DNA of 64,000 nucleotides from Tigheibacillus halophilus (lineage in GTDB: Bacteria > Bacillota > Bacilli > Bacillales > Amphibacillaceae). Below the pieces are notes generated by a model. The model saw nothing but the letters and a program-made list of their open reading frames with translations. It was not told the DNA's origin and did no database searches. A program made the translations under genes and the position numbers. The DNA lies in NCBI RefSeq assembly GCF_042683165.1, contig NZ_JBHUIZ010000003.1:372001-436000 (forward strand). Direction: 5' to 3'. This document shows, piece after piece, positions 1 to 8,036 of this stretch. Positions within the stretch are counted from its first letter, which is position 1; each line of letters opens with the position of its first letter.

Positions 1-1
1 A

Positions 2-391
2 AACTTCACATTACCGATTGGAGCTACAGTTAATATGAATGGATCAGCTATCCATTTTGGTGTAGGTGTTGTTTTTGCGGCTGATATTGTTGGATATGAT
101 TTGAGTATTGGTATGATCATCAGCATTATACTGACAGGAACACTTGCGGCTGTCGGAACAGCTGGCGTGCCCGGCGCGGGCTTGATCGGGATGTCCATTG
201 TCTTCACCCAAGCAGGCCTGCCGATCGAAATCGTCGGGCTGACAGCGGGGGTAAATGTCATCACAGATATGGTATTTACAACATGCAATGTGACGGGAGA
301 TTTAGTCGGTGCAGGAATTGTTGATAAAAGCGAGCGGCGGCACCTTGAGCAAGTTTCTTCGAGGGTGATGGAAGACAGTATGGCAAAATAA
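2..391 (+). CDS. Dicarboxylate/amino acid:cation symporter, C-terminal part (cut by window edge)
   Basis: This is the last ~129 codons of a DAACS (SDF) family symporter, which imports glutamate, aspartate or C4-dicarboxylates with Na+ or H+. The frame is open from base 2. It begins with T-L-P-I-G-A-T-V-N-M-N-G, the conserved TLPxGATxNMDGT signature of the substrate and cation site, here with N-G-S in place of D-G-T. It continues through the glycine-rich AGVPGAG hairpin 2 region and the last transmembrane helix with the conserved NVxxD motif (GVNVITDMV). The 5' two thirds lie outside the window, so subfamily and substrate cannot be decided. It converges on the BCCT gene, separated by a hairpin. 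Confidence 0.9.
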   Translation, partial: NFTLPIGATVNMNGSAIHFGVGVVFAADIVGYDLSIGMIISIILTGTLAAVGTAGVPGAGLIGMSIVFTQAGLPIEIVGLTAGVNVITDMVFTTCNVTGDLVGAGIVDKSERRHLEQVSSRVMEDSMAK

Positions 392-404
392 ACATGAAAA
401 TAAC

Positions 405-437
405 GAGGCCCCCATCCTTCAAAAGAATTGGGACCTC
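405..437. terminator. Hairpin between convergent transporter genes
   Basis: GAGG-CCC and GGG-CCTC arms around an A-rich loop form an imperfect stem (one mismatch) between the symporter and the BCCT gene. T tracts are weak. Probably a bidirectional terminator. Confidence 0.5.
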
Positions 438-446
438 ACGATATGT

Positions 447-1934
447 TTAATTTCTTCTCATCATTTTCACTTCTGCCCGCAATGCTTTCAATAGGGCGAA
501 AATCATGAGTATCATGACGAATGAAAACGGCAGGGCTGCAGATATGATTGTATTCTGGATTGCGGTCAGTCCCCCCACATAAAGAAGAATGACAGCAACG
601 GCTGATTGGGCAATCCCCCAGATGACCTTCACGCTATTTGGCGGTGTCAAAGACCCATTGGTAGATTGAATGCCAAGCACGAAAGTCGCTGAATCTGCTG
701 ATGTGATAAAGAAAGAAGCAATAAGCAGAATTGCTATGATAGACAGAACGATTGCCATCGGCATATTGTCAAACATGTTAAATAAGACAAGTTCGGTGGC
801 ATATTTGCTTAAGTCGACCCCGCCGTCTTGCATGTGATCGGCAGTCGTACCAAATACTGCATACCATACAGAAATAAATAGTGTCGGGACCACAAGCACC
901 CCGATGAAAAATTCACGAACCGTGCGGCCCTTGGAAATACGGGCAATAAACATACCGACGAATGGAGCCCAGGAAATCCACCATGCCCAGTAGAAAATGG
1001 TCCATCCATCAACCCAAGCTCTGTTGTCGCCGGGCAGGGGTGCTGTCCGGAAACTCATTTTTAAGAAGTTTTGCATATACAGCCCGAATGTTTCTGTAAA
1101 CATATTCAATATCAGCAATGTCGGACCGATAATGAGTACGGCAATCAAGAGCAGGATTGCCAACCCCATATTCAAGTTGGAAAGGTATTTGATCCCTTTG
1201 CTAAGACCAGACCAGGCTGAAGCAAGGAATAAGATGGTAACCACCAAAATGATGAAAAATTGTGCTTCAAAACCTACTTCGATGCCAAATAAGTGGGCAA
1301 GCCCGCCATTGATTTGTACAGCGCCAAAACCAAGCGATGTGGCAACACCGAATACGGTGGCAAATACAGCAAGCACATCAATCAATATACCGAATGGCCC
1401 GTTCATCCGATCCCCGAAAATCGGTTTCAATGTAGACGAAATAAGGCCAGGTTCTTCCTTGCGAAATTGGAAATAAGCGAGAGAAAGTGCAACGATACCA
1501 TACATTGCCCAAACATGCAGTCCCCAATGGAAGTAAGTGTAACTCAAACCTTCCTTCATGGCTTCGTTCGTTCCTGGTTTAGATGTAGGTGCGTCACTGA
1601 TGTAATGAAACAGCGGTTCTGCCGCTCCATAAAATACTAATCCGATTCCCATGCCTGCAGAAAAAAGCATGGCGATCCACGAGGCGGTCGAGAAATCCGG
1701 CCGCTCATGATCTTTTCCCAAACGGATTCTCCCATAAGAACTGAAGGTTAGAAAAATGGAGATGCCGACCATGGCAGTCATTAGCAATGTGTAGTACCAG
1801 CCAAATGACGTGGCCACGAATGACGTGATGTGACCCGTGATATTTTCAAATTGGGCCGGAAAGACAGCTCCAAGAAACACGGAAATAACGACTAAGACGA
1901 CAGTAACATAAAACACTTTTGAGATTTTCTTCAT
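447..1934 (-). CDS. BCCT family betaine transporter
   Basis: A 495-residue secondary transporter of the betaine/choline/carnitine family, with 12 predicted membrane helices and a length typical of the family. The glycine motif A-G-M-G-I-G-L near residue 95 is the form found in glycine betaine carriers such as BetP and OpuD, which points to Na+-coupled betaine uptake. The tryptophan-rich segment WAWWISWAPFVGMFIARIS near residue 315 is the family signature lining the substrate site. An AGGGGG ribosome site sits just before the ATG. There is no long cytoplasmic C-terminal tail (it ends in a short basic KMMRRN), so osmosensing, if any, is not by a BetP-style tail. The role is osmoprotection. The exact substrate is inferred. 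Confidence 0.9.
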   Translation of the reverse strand: MKKISKVFYVTVVLVVISVFLGAVFPAQFENITGHITSFVATSFGWYYTLLMTAMVGISIFLTFSSYGRIRLGKDHERPDFSTASWIAMLFSAGMGIGLVFYGAAEPLFHYISDAPTSKPGTNEAMKEGLSYTYFHWGLHVWAMYGIVALSLAYFQFRKEEPGLISSTLKPIFGDRMNGPFGILIDVLAVFATVFGVATSLGFGAVQINGGLAHLFGIEVGFEAQFFIILVVTILFLASAWSGLSKGIKYLSNLNMGLAILLLIAVLIIGPTLLILNMFTETFGLYMQNFLKMSFRTAPLPGDNRAWVDGWTIFYWAWWISWAPFVGMFIARISKGRTVREFFIGVLVVPTLFISVWYAVFGTTADHMQDGGVDLSKYATELVLFNMFDNMPMAIVLSIIAILLIASFFITSADSATFVLGIQSTNGSLTPPNSVKVIWGIAQSAVAVILLYVGGLTAIQNTIISAALPFSFVMILMIFALLKALRAEVKMMRRN

Positions 1935-1965
1935 GATTCCCCCTGCAAAAATTTAGTTAACACGG

Positions 1966-2115
1966 TTAATAACGATACCAGATTGTTTCGGGCAATTCAA
2001 ATAATCTTTCTTTTATTGCTAGAAGACCTATCGCTGCAAAAAGGGGAACAAAGGCGCCAAAAAAGCTTCCGTCTGAAGTGATCCCGGACGGCGGTGATAG
2101 CACATATTCCATCAT
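1966..2115 (-). CDS. Possible 49-residue single-span membrane peptide
   Basis: I do not recognise this gene. An uninterrupted frame of 49 codons starts with two ATGs and runs to a TAA just upstream of the BCCT gene on the same strand. The product has a short polar N-terminus (MMEYVLSPPSGITSDG), one hydrophobic stretch with small and aromatic residues at about residues 18-34, then a charged tail ending W-Y-R-Y. No Shine-Dalgarno sequence is visible, but a TATAAT lies 7 bases before the first ATG, so a leaderless message is conceivable although the -35 is poor. It could be a co-transcribed small protein of the transporter or a chance frame. The residue pattern looks coding, but support is limited. 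Confidence 0.35.
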   Translation of the reverse strand: MMEYVLSPPSGITSDGSFFGAFVPLFAAIGLLAIKERLFELPETIWYRY

Positions 2116-2454
2116 GACGTAATTATATATTTTTTGAATGAAATAAAGCTATCTTTGGAAGACGTATTGCTTGGTAGAATGGCAAGTTTCGACTAAGGAT
2201 AAACTGTCTAAGGCAAAACAGGTAAATTTCATTGCATAAGTTGTGATTTTAATATTATTAAATATAAAATGTTCCTAAAAATAAGTATAATAGACACTGG
2301 TGATTTGGAAGTAGTCCCAAGACAAGACAGTTTATGGAATGCAGCCTGTATGTCCAGGTTTCGTTACGCTTTTCGTAGATAAGAAATGAGAAGGGAGGGA
2401 AGCAGCAGGTAATTATATATTAAGAAGCAAAATAATGGAAAGAGGGAAGTAAGC
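2116..2454. other. Intergenic region upstream of the fatty acid transporter
   Basis: An AT-rich stretch of 339 bases between the minus-strand peptide and the plus-strand AtoE-like gene. A TATAAT at 2286-2291 is the best -10 but has no good -35. TTGCAT 2232-2237 with TATTAT 2253-2258 is an alternative with a short 15-base spacer. I see no gene or hairpin in it. Confidence 0.4.
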
Positions 2455-3792
2455 ATGGGAGCAATCACTTCTTTTTTTGACCGGATGGTGCAGCGTTTTT
2501 TACCTGATGCATTTCTATTCGCTATCATTTTAACATGTATTGTATTTCTGATGGGGACTGTATTCACGGATAGTTCTCCAGTAGATATGGTGAATTACTG
2601 GGGGACGGGTTTTTGGGATTTGCTGGCTTTTGCCATGCAGATGTCGCTGATTGTTGTGACGGGATACATATTGGCCAGTACGCCAATCGTGAAAAAGCTT
2701 TTGACCAAATTGAGCAGACTTGCTAATACACCTGAGCAGGCGATTCTTGCAGTCACATTTGTGGCATCGATTGCTTGCCTGATTAATTATGGTTTTGGTC
2801 TGGTGGTGGGCGCTTTGTATGCGATACACGTCGCCAAGCGGGTGCCTGCTGTTGATTATCGTGTGTTGATGGCAAGTGCATACAGTGGTTTTTTGCTTTG
2901 GCATGGGGGATTATCTGGATCAATTCCATTGCTGATCGCGACTCCGGGACATTTTTTGGAGGATTCTATCGGAACCATTCCTGTAACAGATACATTGTTC
3001 AGCGGATTCAATATATTTATCGTTTTGGTGTTGCTGTTCACGCTTCCGTTTTTAAATAGATTTTTAATGAAATCCAAGAAGCCTGAAAAAAATACAGATG
3101 CAGCACATTGGCAAACAGAAACGATTGGAGAAATGGGAGCGGCGGAACGGAAAGGAAGGGAAAAAAACGAGACGCCCGCAGAACGATTGGAAAACAGCAG
3201 AATCGTTTCCTATCTGATAGGGGTCCTCGGTCTGAGCTATGTGGTATACTTTTTCGTGCAAAATGGATTCGACTTGAATATTAACATCGTCAATTTCATC
3301 TTCTTATTCATGGGAATCATTTTCCACCAAACACCGCGGCGATTTTTACACAGTGTGAATCATGCCGTGAAAAACGCTGGAGGTATCATCATTCAATTCC
3401 CGTTCTATGCCGGCATCATGGGGATGATGGTCACTTCTGGTCTGTCAGAGCAAATGTCTCTATGGTTTGTCCATATTTCCAATGCTACAACCTTGCCGTT
3501 ATTCACGTTCATTTCTGCCGGCATTGTCAATTTCTTTGTCCCTTCAGGCGGGGGGCAGTGGGCAGTTCAAGGACCGATCATGGTTCCCGCAGCTCTTGAA
3601 ATTGGCGCTGATACGGCCAAAACGGCGATGGCAGTTGCATGGGGAGATGCCTGGACAAATATGATACAGCCGTTCTGGGCGTTGCCATTATTAGCGATTG
3701 CAGGGCTGAAGGTGAGGGATATCATGGGATTTTGCGTGATGATTCTGATATACAGCTTCTTTCCGATTGCAATTGGTTTGTTACTCTTTTGA
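2455..3792 (+). CDS. Short-chain fatty acid transporter, AtoE family
   Basis: A 445-residue membrane protein of the SCFA_trans (AtoE) family, predicted to move short-chain fatty acids such as acetoacetate or butyrate across the membrane. Supporting features are the N-terminal FDRMVQRFLPDAFLFAIILT segment, typical of AtoE, the NYGFGLVVGALYA and WHGGLSGSIPL loops, and the conserved late motif FFVPSGGGQWAVQGP. Length fits the family (about 440). A charged stretch at residues 205-247 (KSKKPEKN to AERLENS) is probably a cytoplasmic loop. The start follows GAGGGAAG by a few bases. It stands alone with its own terminator. No acetoacetate-CoA transferase genes adjoin it, so the substrate is inferred from the family. 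Confidence 0.9.
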   Translation: MGAITSFFDRMVQRFLPDAFLFAIILTCIVFLMGTVFTDSSPVDMVNYWGTGFWDLLAFAMQMSLIVVTGYILASTPIVKKLLTKLSRLANTPEQAILAVTFVASIACLINYGFGLVVGALYAIHVAKRVPAVDYRVLMASAYSGFLLWHGGLSGSIPLLIATPGHFLEDSIGTIPVTDTLFSGFNIFIVLVLLFTLPFLNRFLMKSKKPEKNTDAAHWQTETIGEMGAAERKGREKNETPAERLENSRIVSYLIGVLGLSYVVYFFVQNGFDLNINIVNFIFLFMGIIFHQTPRRFLHSVNHAVKNAGGIIIQFPFYAGIMGMMVTSGLSEQMSLWFVHISNATTLPLFTFISAGIVNFFVPSGGGQWAVQGPIMVPAALEIGADTAKTAMAVAWGDAWTNMIQPFWALPLLAIAGLKVRDIMGFCVMILIYSFFPIAIGLLLF

Positions 3793-3843
3793 TTCCCTGT
3801 TCGTTTTCAGCCCCTGTAGAATTATGGTTACGAATAGGATTTT

Positions 3844-3876
3844 GAGGGAAGGTTGCTTAGCTACCTTTCCCTCTTT
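3844..3876 (+). terminator. Rho-independent terminator after AtoE-like gene
   Basis: GAGGGAAGGT and ACCTTTCCCTC pair with one bulged base around a 9-base loop, followed by a short T run. Confidence 0.75.
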
Positions 3877-3909
3877 AAAAAGAGCCTCCAAAATGAAATT
3901 GGGGGAGGA

Positions 3910-4854
3910 TTATGTTTTTGACCCAACGTGTTGGCGAATTTTTCCTGAAACTTGTGCGATAATAATGCCTGCAATAATCAGGCAAGAACCAGTGATGACT
4001 CCAGCAGTCATATTTTCTCCGAGGACCAGACTGCTGAACAATAAACCAAAGATGGGTACAAGCAATGTAGAAATTGTTGCCGTCACCATATCAATCATAC
4101 TCAGGATCAGGAACCAGACAGAAAAGCAAAGCGCGGAAGCTAAAATGCCTGTGAACAGGATGTAATAGCCGCTGTGGAGATTTAATGCAATTGGCTCGCC
4201 CCACTCGGTAAAGAAAGTAGCTATTAAAATACCGATTGTACCGAACAGCATTTGATATGCGTTTGTTTCAAGTTTGGGCAGGTGCTGCAGCTGGAGACGA
4301 TAATATACATTGGAAATTCCCCAGGAAACCGCAGCAAGGATGATGAGCAATTCTCCAATGATGACTTTCCAGTCATGTCCTAACCAAATGTCCCATCCTA
4401 AAATGGTTAGCAGGCCAAGCATTCCAATCAGCAAGCCGGCCCATTTTGCAGGGGTTAATTTTTCGGAAAGAAACTTCACTGCCAGTATGCTGCTCCACAT
4501 TGGCATGGAATAAAGCAGCACTGAAGATTTGCCAGCATCTACAAAACGGAGCCCATACATGACAAGCAGGAAAACAATGGCTGTTTGCAAGATACCGAGA
4601 AGCAACAGCTGTCTCCAGTATTGGCGGAGCGGGAACCTTTTCCTGGAAAGCCAGACAATTAACAGCAATACGATAGAGCCAGTGCCGAAACGAAATGAAG
4701 AAAAAGTGAAAGGCCCCATATAGGTTAACACTTCCTTCATGAGCACCCACGCGTAGCCCCACAGTACAGTGATAATAAGAATGGGTACCCAGATCAGCAA
4801 TTTGTTTTTTTGCAGTATGCTTGTAAAATACGGTTTGTCTATTGATTTTTTCAT
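3910..4854 (-). CDS. EamA/DMT family transporter
   Basis: A 314-residue drug/metabolite transporter with two EamA repeats (about residues 20-155 and 170-300) and ten hydrophobic segments. The first repeat opens with ITVLWGYAWVLMKEVL and carries FSSFRF, as usual for this fold. The second repeat opens with GELLIILAAVSWGISNVYYRL. Members export amino acids, nucleobases or other small metabolites; this sequence does not show which. A clear GAGGAGA ribosome site precedes the ATG. The gene is monocistronic and convergent with the AtoE-like gene. Confidence 0.88.
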   Translation of the reverse strand: MKKSIDKPYFTSILQKNKLLIWVPILIITVLWGYAWVLMKEVLTYMGPFTFSSFRFGTGSIVLLLIVWLSRKRFPLRQYWRQLLLLGILQTAIVFLLVMYGLRFVDAGKSSVLLYSMPMWSSILAVKFLSEKLTPAKWAGLLIGMLGLLTILGWDIWLGHDWKVIIGELLIILAAVSWGISNVYYRLQLQHLPKLETNAYQMLFGTIGILIATFFTEWGEPIALNLHSGYYILFTGILASALCFSVWFLILSMIDMVTATISTLLVPIFGLLFSSLVLGENMTAGVITGSCLIIAGIIIAQVSGKIRQHVGSKT

Positions 4855-5004
4855 GATTTCTCCTCAAATTGGAAGTGATAAGGCAACCATTATGGTATAT
4901 ACAAGAAAAGTTTAATGCAATAGTCTATTCCACAGCAATATATTTGCCGGGGGCTGCTTTTTCTTAAATGTAATGCCAATAAGTATCTATGCTTTGCGAT
5001 GCAC

Positions 5005-6924
5005 TTAAATGGCTCTTAATAGCAGTTTTTTCAGAATCGGGGTAAATAACTCAGGAAGCTCAGATACATCTGGAACCATTAAACGTTCCCGTCCGTAAAT
5101 GTTTTCCATCATTTTATCTTCTCTTTCATCAATCACACCATCTGACAAGAACATACCGACAACCTCAATGCCTCTTTTTCTTGCTTCTGAGACCGCTACA
5201 TGTGTATCTACAATACCGTTTTGCTCATAGTGGGCAGCAGCTGGTTCGCCATCGGAAAATACAAGCAAAAATTTATGTTTTTCTCTTCTTGCCAGCATTT
5301 TCTCTGCCATGACACGGATACTGAAGCCATCCCGATTGTCCTCTTCGGGTTCGAGCTGCATGATTTTTGCCCCATTTTTCTCATAAAAAGAATCTGTAAA
5401 TGAATGGATGACGTGGAAATAGTTTGGTTGATTACGTTCTTTGCCCACAGTTGCTTCTTCCCAAAAACCTACAATGGAATGAGGGATTTTCAAATGGTCC
5501 AACACTTCATGAAACAGCACAATCCCGCGTTTTGTTTCATTCATTTTTTGATTCATAGAGGCAGAACAATCGATGAGCAATGTAAAGATTGCGTCTATTT
5601 CTTTGGAATCTTGATCTTTTTTATAAAAAAGCCTTGGGTTTTCCTCTGTGAATATAGGCAGTAGGTTTTTAGACATCCTGCCAAACAACAAATCTTTGCG
5701 TGGCGTCGTCTTTTTATGTTCGAGCACTTTTTCAATCGTGTTGGACAGCTTGCGTTTATGATTTTCTACAGTGCTAACATATTGCTTGTAGAGAGCGATC
5801 TCATCAAAAGTCGGTGGCAAAGCTTCTTTGAAAATAGCAACAGCATCTTTATTTTCTTCGCCATAGGGTGCTTCACTTTTTTGCCCGGAACGGTTACCTG
5901 CTTGTTTATCCAATGTATCCAGTTTTGAATAATCCTGATGCTGGCTTTTTCCCGAGCTTCCTTGGATAGAAGCCATTGCTTGATCGGCATCCTCTGTTTC
6001 TCTTGCCCCTCCGCCTTTTAGATTGGTTTTTGTCCCGACATCAAGATCCATTTGTAAAAAGGTTTGTTTTCTATTCGCATTTTCATTTTCACGATGCCAA
6101 GTGGAAAAAGTTTCATCGATATATTCGTTTTTATCCTGGTCGACTTCTTCACAATCCTCATTGGACACATCATCTGTACGGGTCAGTTCATCAAATAGTG
6201 TGTCTCTTTCGTAATCCTCCCAATGGAATATCGGATGGGTGAAATAGATATTGACGGTGTCCTTATAATGTTCGGTCAATTGCCAAATGATTTGAGTCGC
6301 GATCCGGGCTGTATCCGCTGTGCTTTTCGCCTCAAAACTTTGAAAGAGGATTGGCTTTAATCGTTCCAGCTGCTCAAGCTGCTGTTCATTTGCCTGTGAA
6401 AATGACGGATCGGGTCCGTCTGCTTGCAATAGCAGATAGATCATGCAAAACAGTTCGTCTGATGCATAACTCCTTGTCATATTCGTTGCCAGCTGTGTTG
6501 TGAAATAATGCTTCAGATAGGATTTTCGAACCTGAAAATCTTTCTTTGTGCCTGGCCGGGAGTGTTTAATTATCTCTTCAAGGCGTAAATCTTCAAGCAA
6601 TGTAAACAATTGGGAAGCAAATTGCGGCAGACTTGAATCGTCTACATCAGCTTTGTAATGATGGAAAGCTGACAGCTGAGAATCGTGCAATGTTCCGATG
6701 GCACGCAGAAAAACATCTGTTTTATATCCAGAACGCCGGATGGTCGCATCAGCGACATCCCATAATTTACTGCCGGTTATTCTATTTCCTATTACATCGA
6801 TGAAGGAACCGTAAGCATATTCGAAATTGAATTCCGGTACCTGTGACAAGGTTGACGTCAAATCCTGCAATTGAAGGAAAAGATTCGTGTCAACAACTGA
6901 ATTATCCCAGCGATTGTAATTCAT
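5005..6924 (-). CDS. yojO: VWA domain protein, YojO/NorD-like partner of a MoxR-type ATPase
   Basis: A 639-residue cytosolic protein. The C-terminal ~190 residues form a von Willebrand factor A domain with an intact metal-ion-dependent adhesion site: D-C-S-A-S beginning at Asp452, and the later F-S-D-G-E. The middle (about residues 255-360) is acidic and polar, probably disordered. B. subtilis YojO (638 aa) has the same length and the same neighbour YojN. Relatives (NorD, CobT-like) work with an AAA+ ATPase to insert cofactors or remodel metalloenzymes. The databases' 'nitric oxide reductase activation' label is inherited, since no NO reductase gene is present here. It begins 16 bases after yojN, with AAAGGGG as ribosome site, so the two are co-transcribed. 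Confidence 0.85.
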   Translation of the reverse strand: MNYNRWDNSVVDTNLFLQLQDLTSTLSQVPEFNFEYAYGSFIDVIGNRITGSKLWDVADATIRRSGYKTDVFLRAIGTLHDSQLSAFHHYKADVDDSSLPQFASQLFTLLEDLRLEEIIKHSRPGTKKDFQVRKSYLKHYFTTQLATNMTRSYASDELFCMIYLLLQADGPDPSFSQANEQQLEQLERLKPILFQSFEAKSTADTARIATQIIWQLTEHYKDTVNIYFTHPIFHWEDYERDTLFDELTRTDDVSNEDCEEVDQDKNEYIDETFSTWHRENENANRKQTFLQMDLDVGTKTNLKGGGARETEDADQAMASIQGSSGKSQHQDYSKLDTLDKQAGNRSGQKSEAPYGEENKDAVAIFKEALPPTFDEIALYKQYVSTVENHKRKLSNTIEKVLEHKKTTPRKDLLFGRMSKNLLPIFTEENPRLFYKKDQDSKEIDAIFTLLIDCSASMNQKMNETKRGIVLFHEVLDHLKIPHSIVGFWEEATVGKERNQPNYFHVIHSFTDSFYEKNGAKIMQLEPEEDNRDGFSIRVMAEKMLARREKHKFLLVFSDGEPAAAHYEQNGIVDTHVAVSEARKRGIEVVGMFLSDGVIDEREDKMMENIYGRERLMVPDVSELPELFTPILKKLLLRAI

Positions 6925-6940
6925 GCAATTGCCCCTTTCG

Positions 6941-7816
6941 CTAAAATAACGTATCTGAGATGTTCATTACAAATTCCCGTTCGCGTTCTTCGTCCAATTT
7001 ATCCACGATCGCCCTGAGAATGGCTCTTTTTGCCGGAATCATCGTGCTTAAATCACAGGCATCGAGCAATGCTCGTATCGAAGCGGCATCCTCTGAGAGA
7101 TTGCCCTGTCCAACTGCTGTAATTAGGTCGCCCGATAATTTGACGAAAAGATTTATCGTGTCAGTATCGGTCAGTCTTGTTTGGTCAGAAATCAGCTGTT
7201 TCAGCTGTTCCCCCTGAATATAAGGGACATCGATAATAATAAAACGGTTTTTTAACGCTTCGTTCAGGGGAACGGTACCAATATAGCCTTCATTAATTGC
7301 GGCAATAACATTAAAATTGCCATTTGCAGTAATGATATCGTTTGTGAACGGGTTAGTAACAGTCCGGCGATAATCCAGGACACCATTGATCAGGGGAAGT
7401 GTTTCTGGTTTAGCCATATTAATTTCATCAATATATAGGAAGGTGCCATGTTTCATCGCATTGGTCACTGGCCCTGGAACAAAATCGATAACCTGTTCAT
7501 CATCACGATAGGCTAGTGTTTTGAACCCCATAAGGGCCTCTGCGTCTAAATCAACAGAACAATTGACACTATACATTGGCTGATGAAATAAATTGGACAG
7601 GGTTTCTGCGAATTTCGTTTTTCCTGATCCTGTAGGTCCTTTCAATAATACATTTTTTCCTAAGGCCAATGCGGAGACGGCGTCAATTATCAAGTCTTCA
7701 CTCGGAGGAACATAGCCGCCGTTTTGGATGAGCTGCTCCAGACTTGTGTCTTTATTTTGAGAGGATGTAAGCATGTTTAATACCTCTTTGGGCAGATTAT
7801 AATCATGATTTTGCAT
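6941..7816 (-). CDS. yojN: MoxR-type AAA+ ATPase, YojN/NorQ-like
   Basis: A 291-residue AAA+ ATPase of the CbbQ/NirQ/NorQ/GpvN group. The Walker A GPTGSGKT is at residues 60-67, the Walker B-like LYIDEIN near residue 130, and a sensor-1 region AAINEGYIGTVPLNEALKNRF follows, with the arginine-finger-like NRF. C-terminal helices complete the lid. Such ATPases pair with a VWA protein as chaperones for metallo- or cofactor enzymes, and the VWA gene follows directly. The ATG has an AAAGGAGA ribosome site. It is divergent from the mannitol operon. The client protein in this organism is unknown. Confidence 0.87.
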   Translation of the reverse strand: MQNHDYNLPKEVLNMLTSSQNKDTSLEQLIQNGGYVPPSEDLIIDAVSALALGKNVLLKGPTGSGKTKFAETLSNLFHQPMYSVNCSVDLDAEALMGFKTLAYRDDEQVIDFVPGPVTNAMKHGTFLYIDEINMAKPETLPLINGVLDYRRTVTNPFTNDIITANGNFNVIAAINEGYIGTVPLNEALKNRFIIIDVPYIQGEQLKQLISDQTRLTDTDTINLFVKLSGDLITAVGQGNLSEDAASIRALLDACDLSTMIPAKRAILRAIVDKLDEEREREFVMNISDTLF

Positions 7817-7961
7817 TTGGTTTCTCCTTTCTCTACAAACATTTTAAAGGTTTATGGATACTTGGGCAAAGTTTGCGTCTCATTTGTTGCTTCCAGTGAT
7901 GGTTTTGTATGTTTTTAAATTTTGACAACAACTATTTTGCCATTTTCGCATTTAGATTGTA

Positions 7962-7990
7962 TTGTGAATACGCTTTAATGGTCATAGAAT
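7962..7990 (+). promoter_or_regulatory. Probable sigma-A promoter of the mannitol operon
   Basis: TTGTGA (7962-7967), 17-base spacer, TAGAAT (7985-7990). Transcription would start near 7997, about 40 bases before mtlA. The imperfect -35 suits an activator-dependent promoter (MtlR). Confidence 0.6.
7965..7978 (+). promoter_or_regulatory. cre-like CcpA site in the mtl promoter
   Basis: TGAATACGCTTTAA matches TGWAANCGNTNWCA with two mismatches and overlaps the -35 and spacer. This would give catabolite repression of mannitol use. It is a pattern match only. Confidence 0.4.
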
Positions 7991-8036
7991 TTATTTATAA
8001 AGATATTATAAATTTATGTACAAAGGGGAGTTAATG

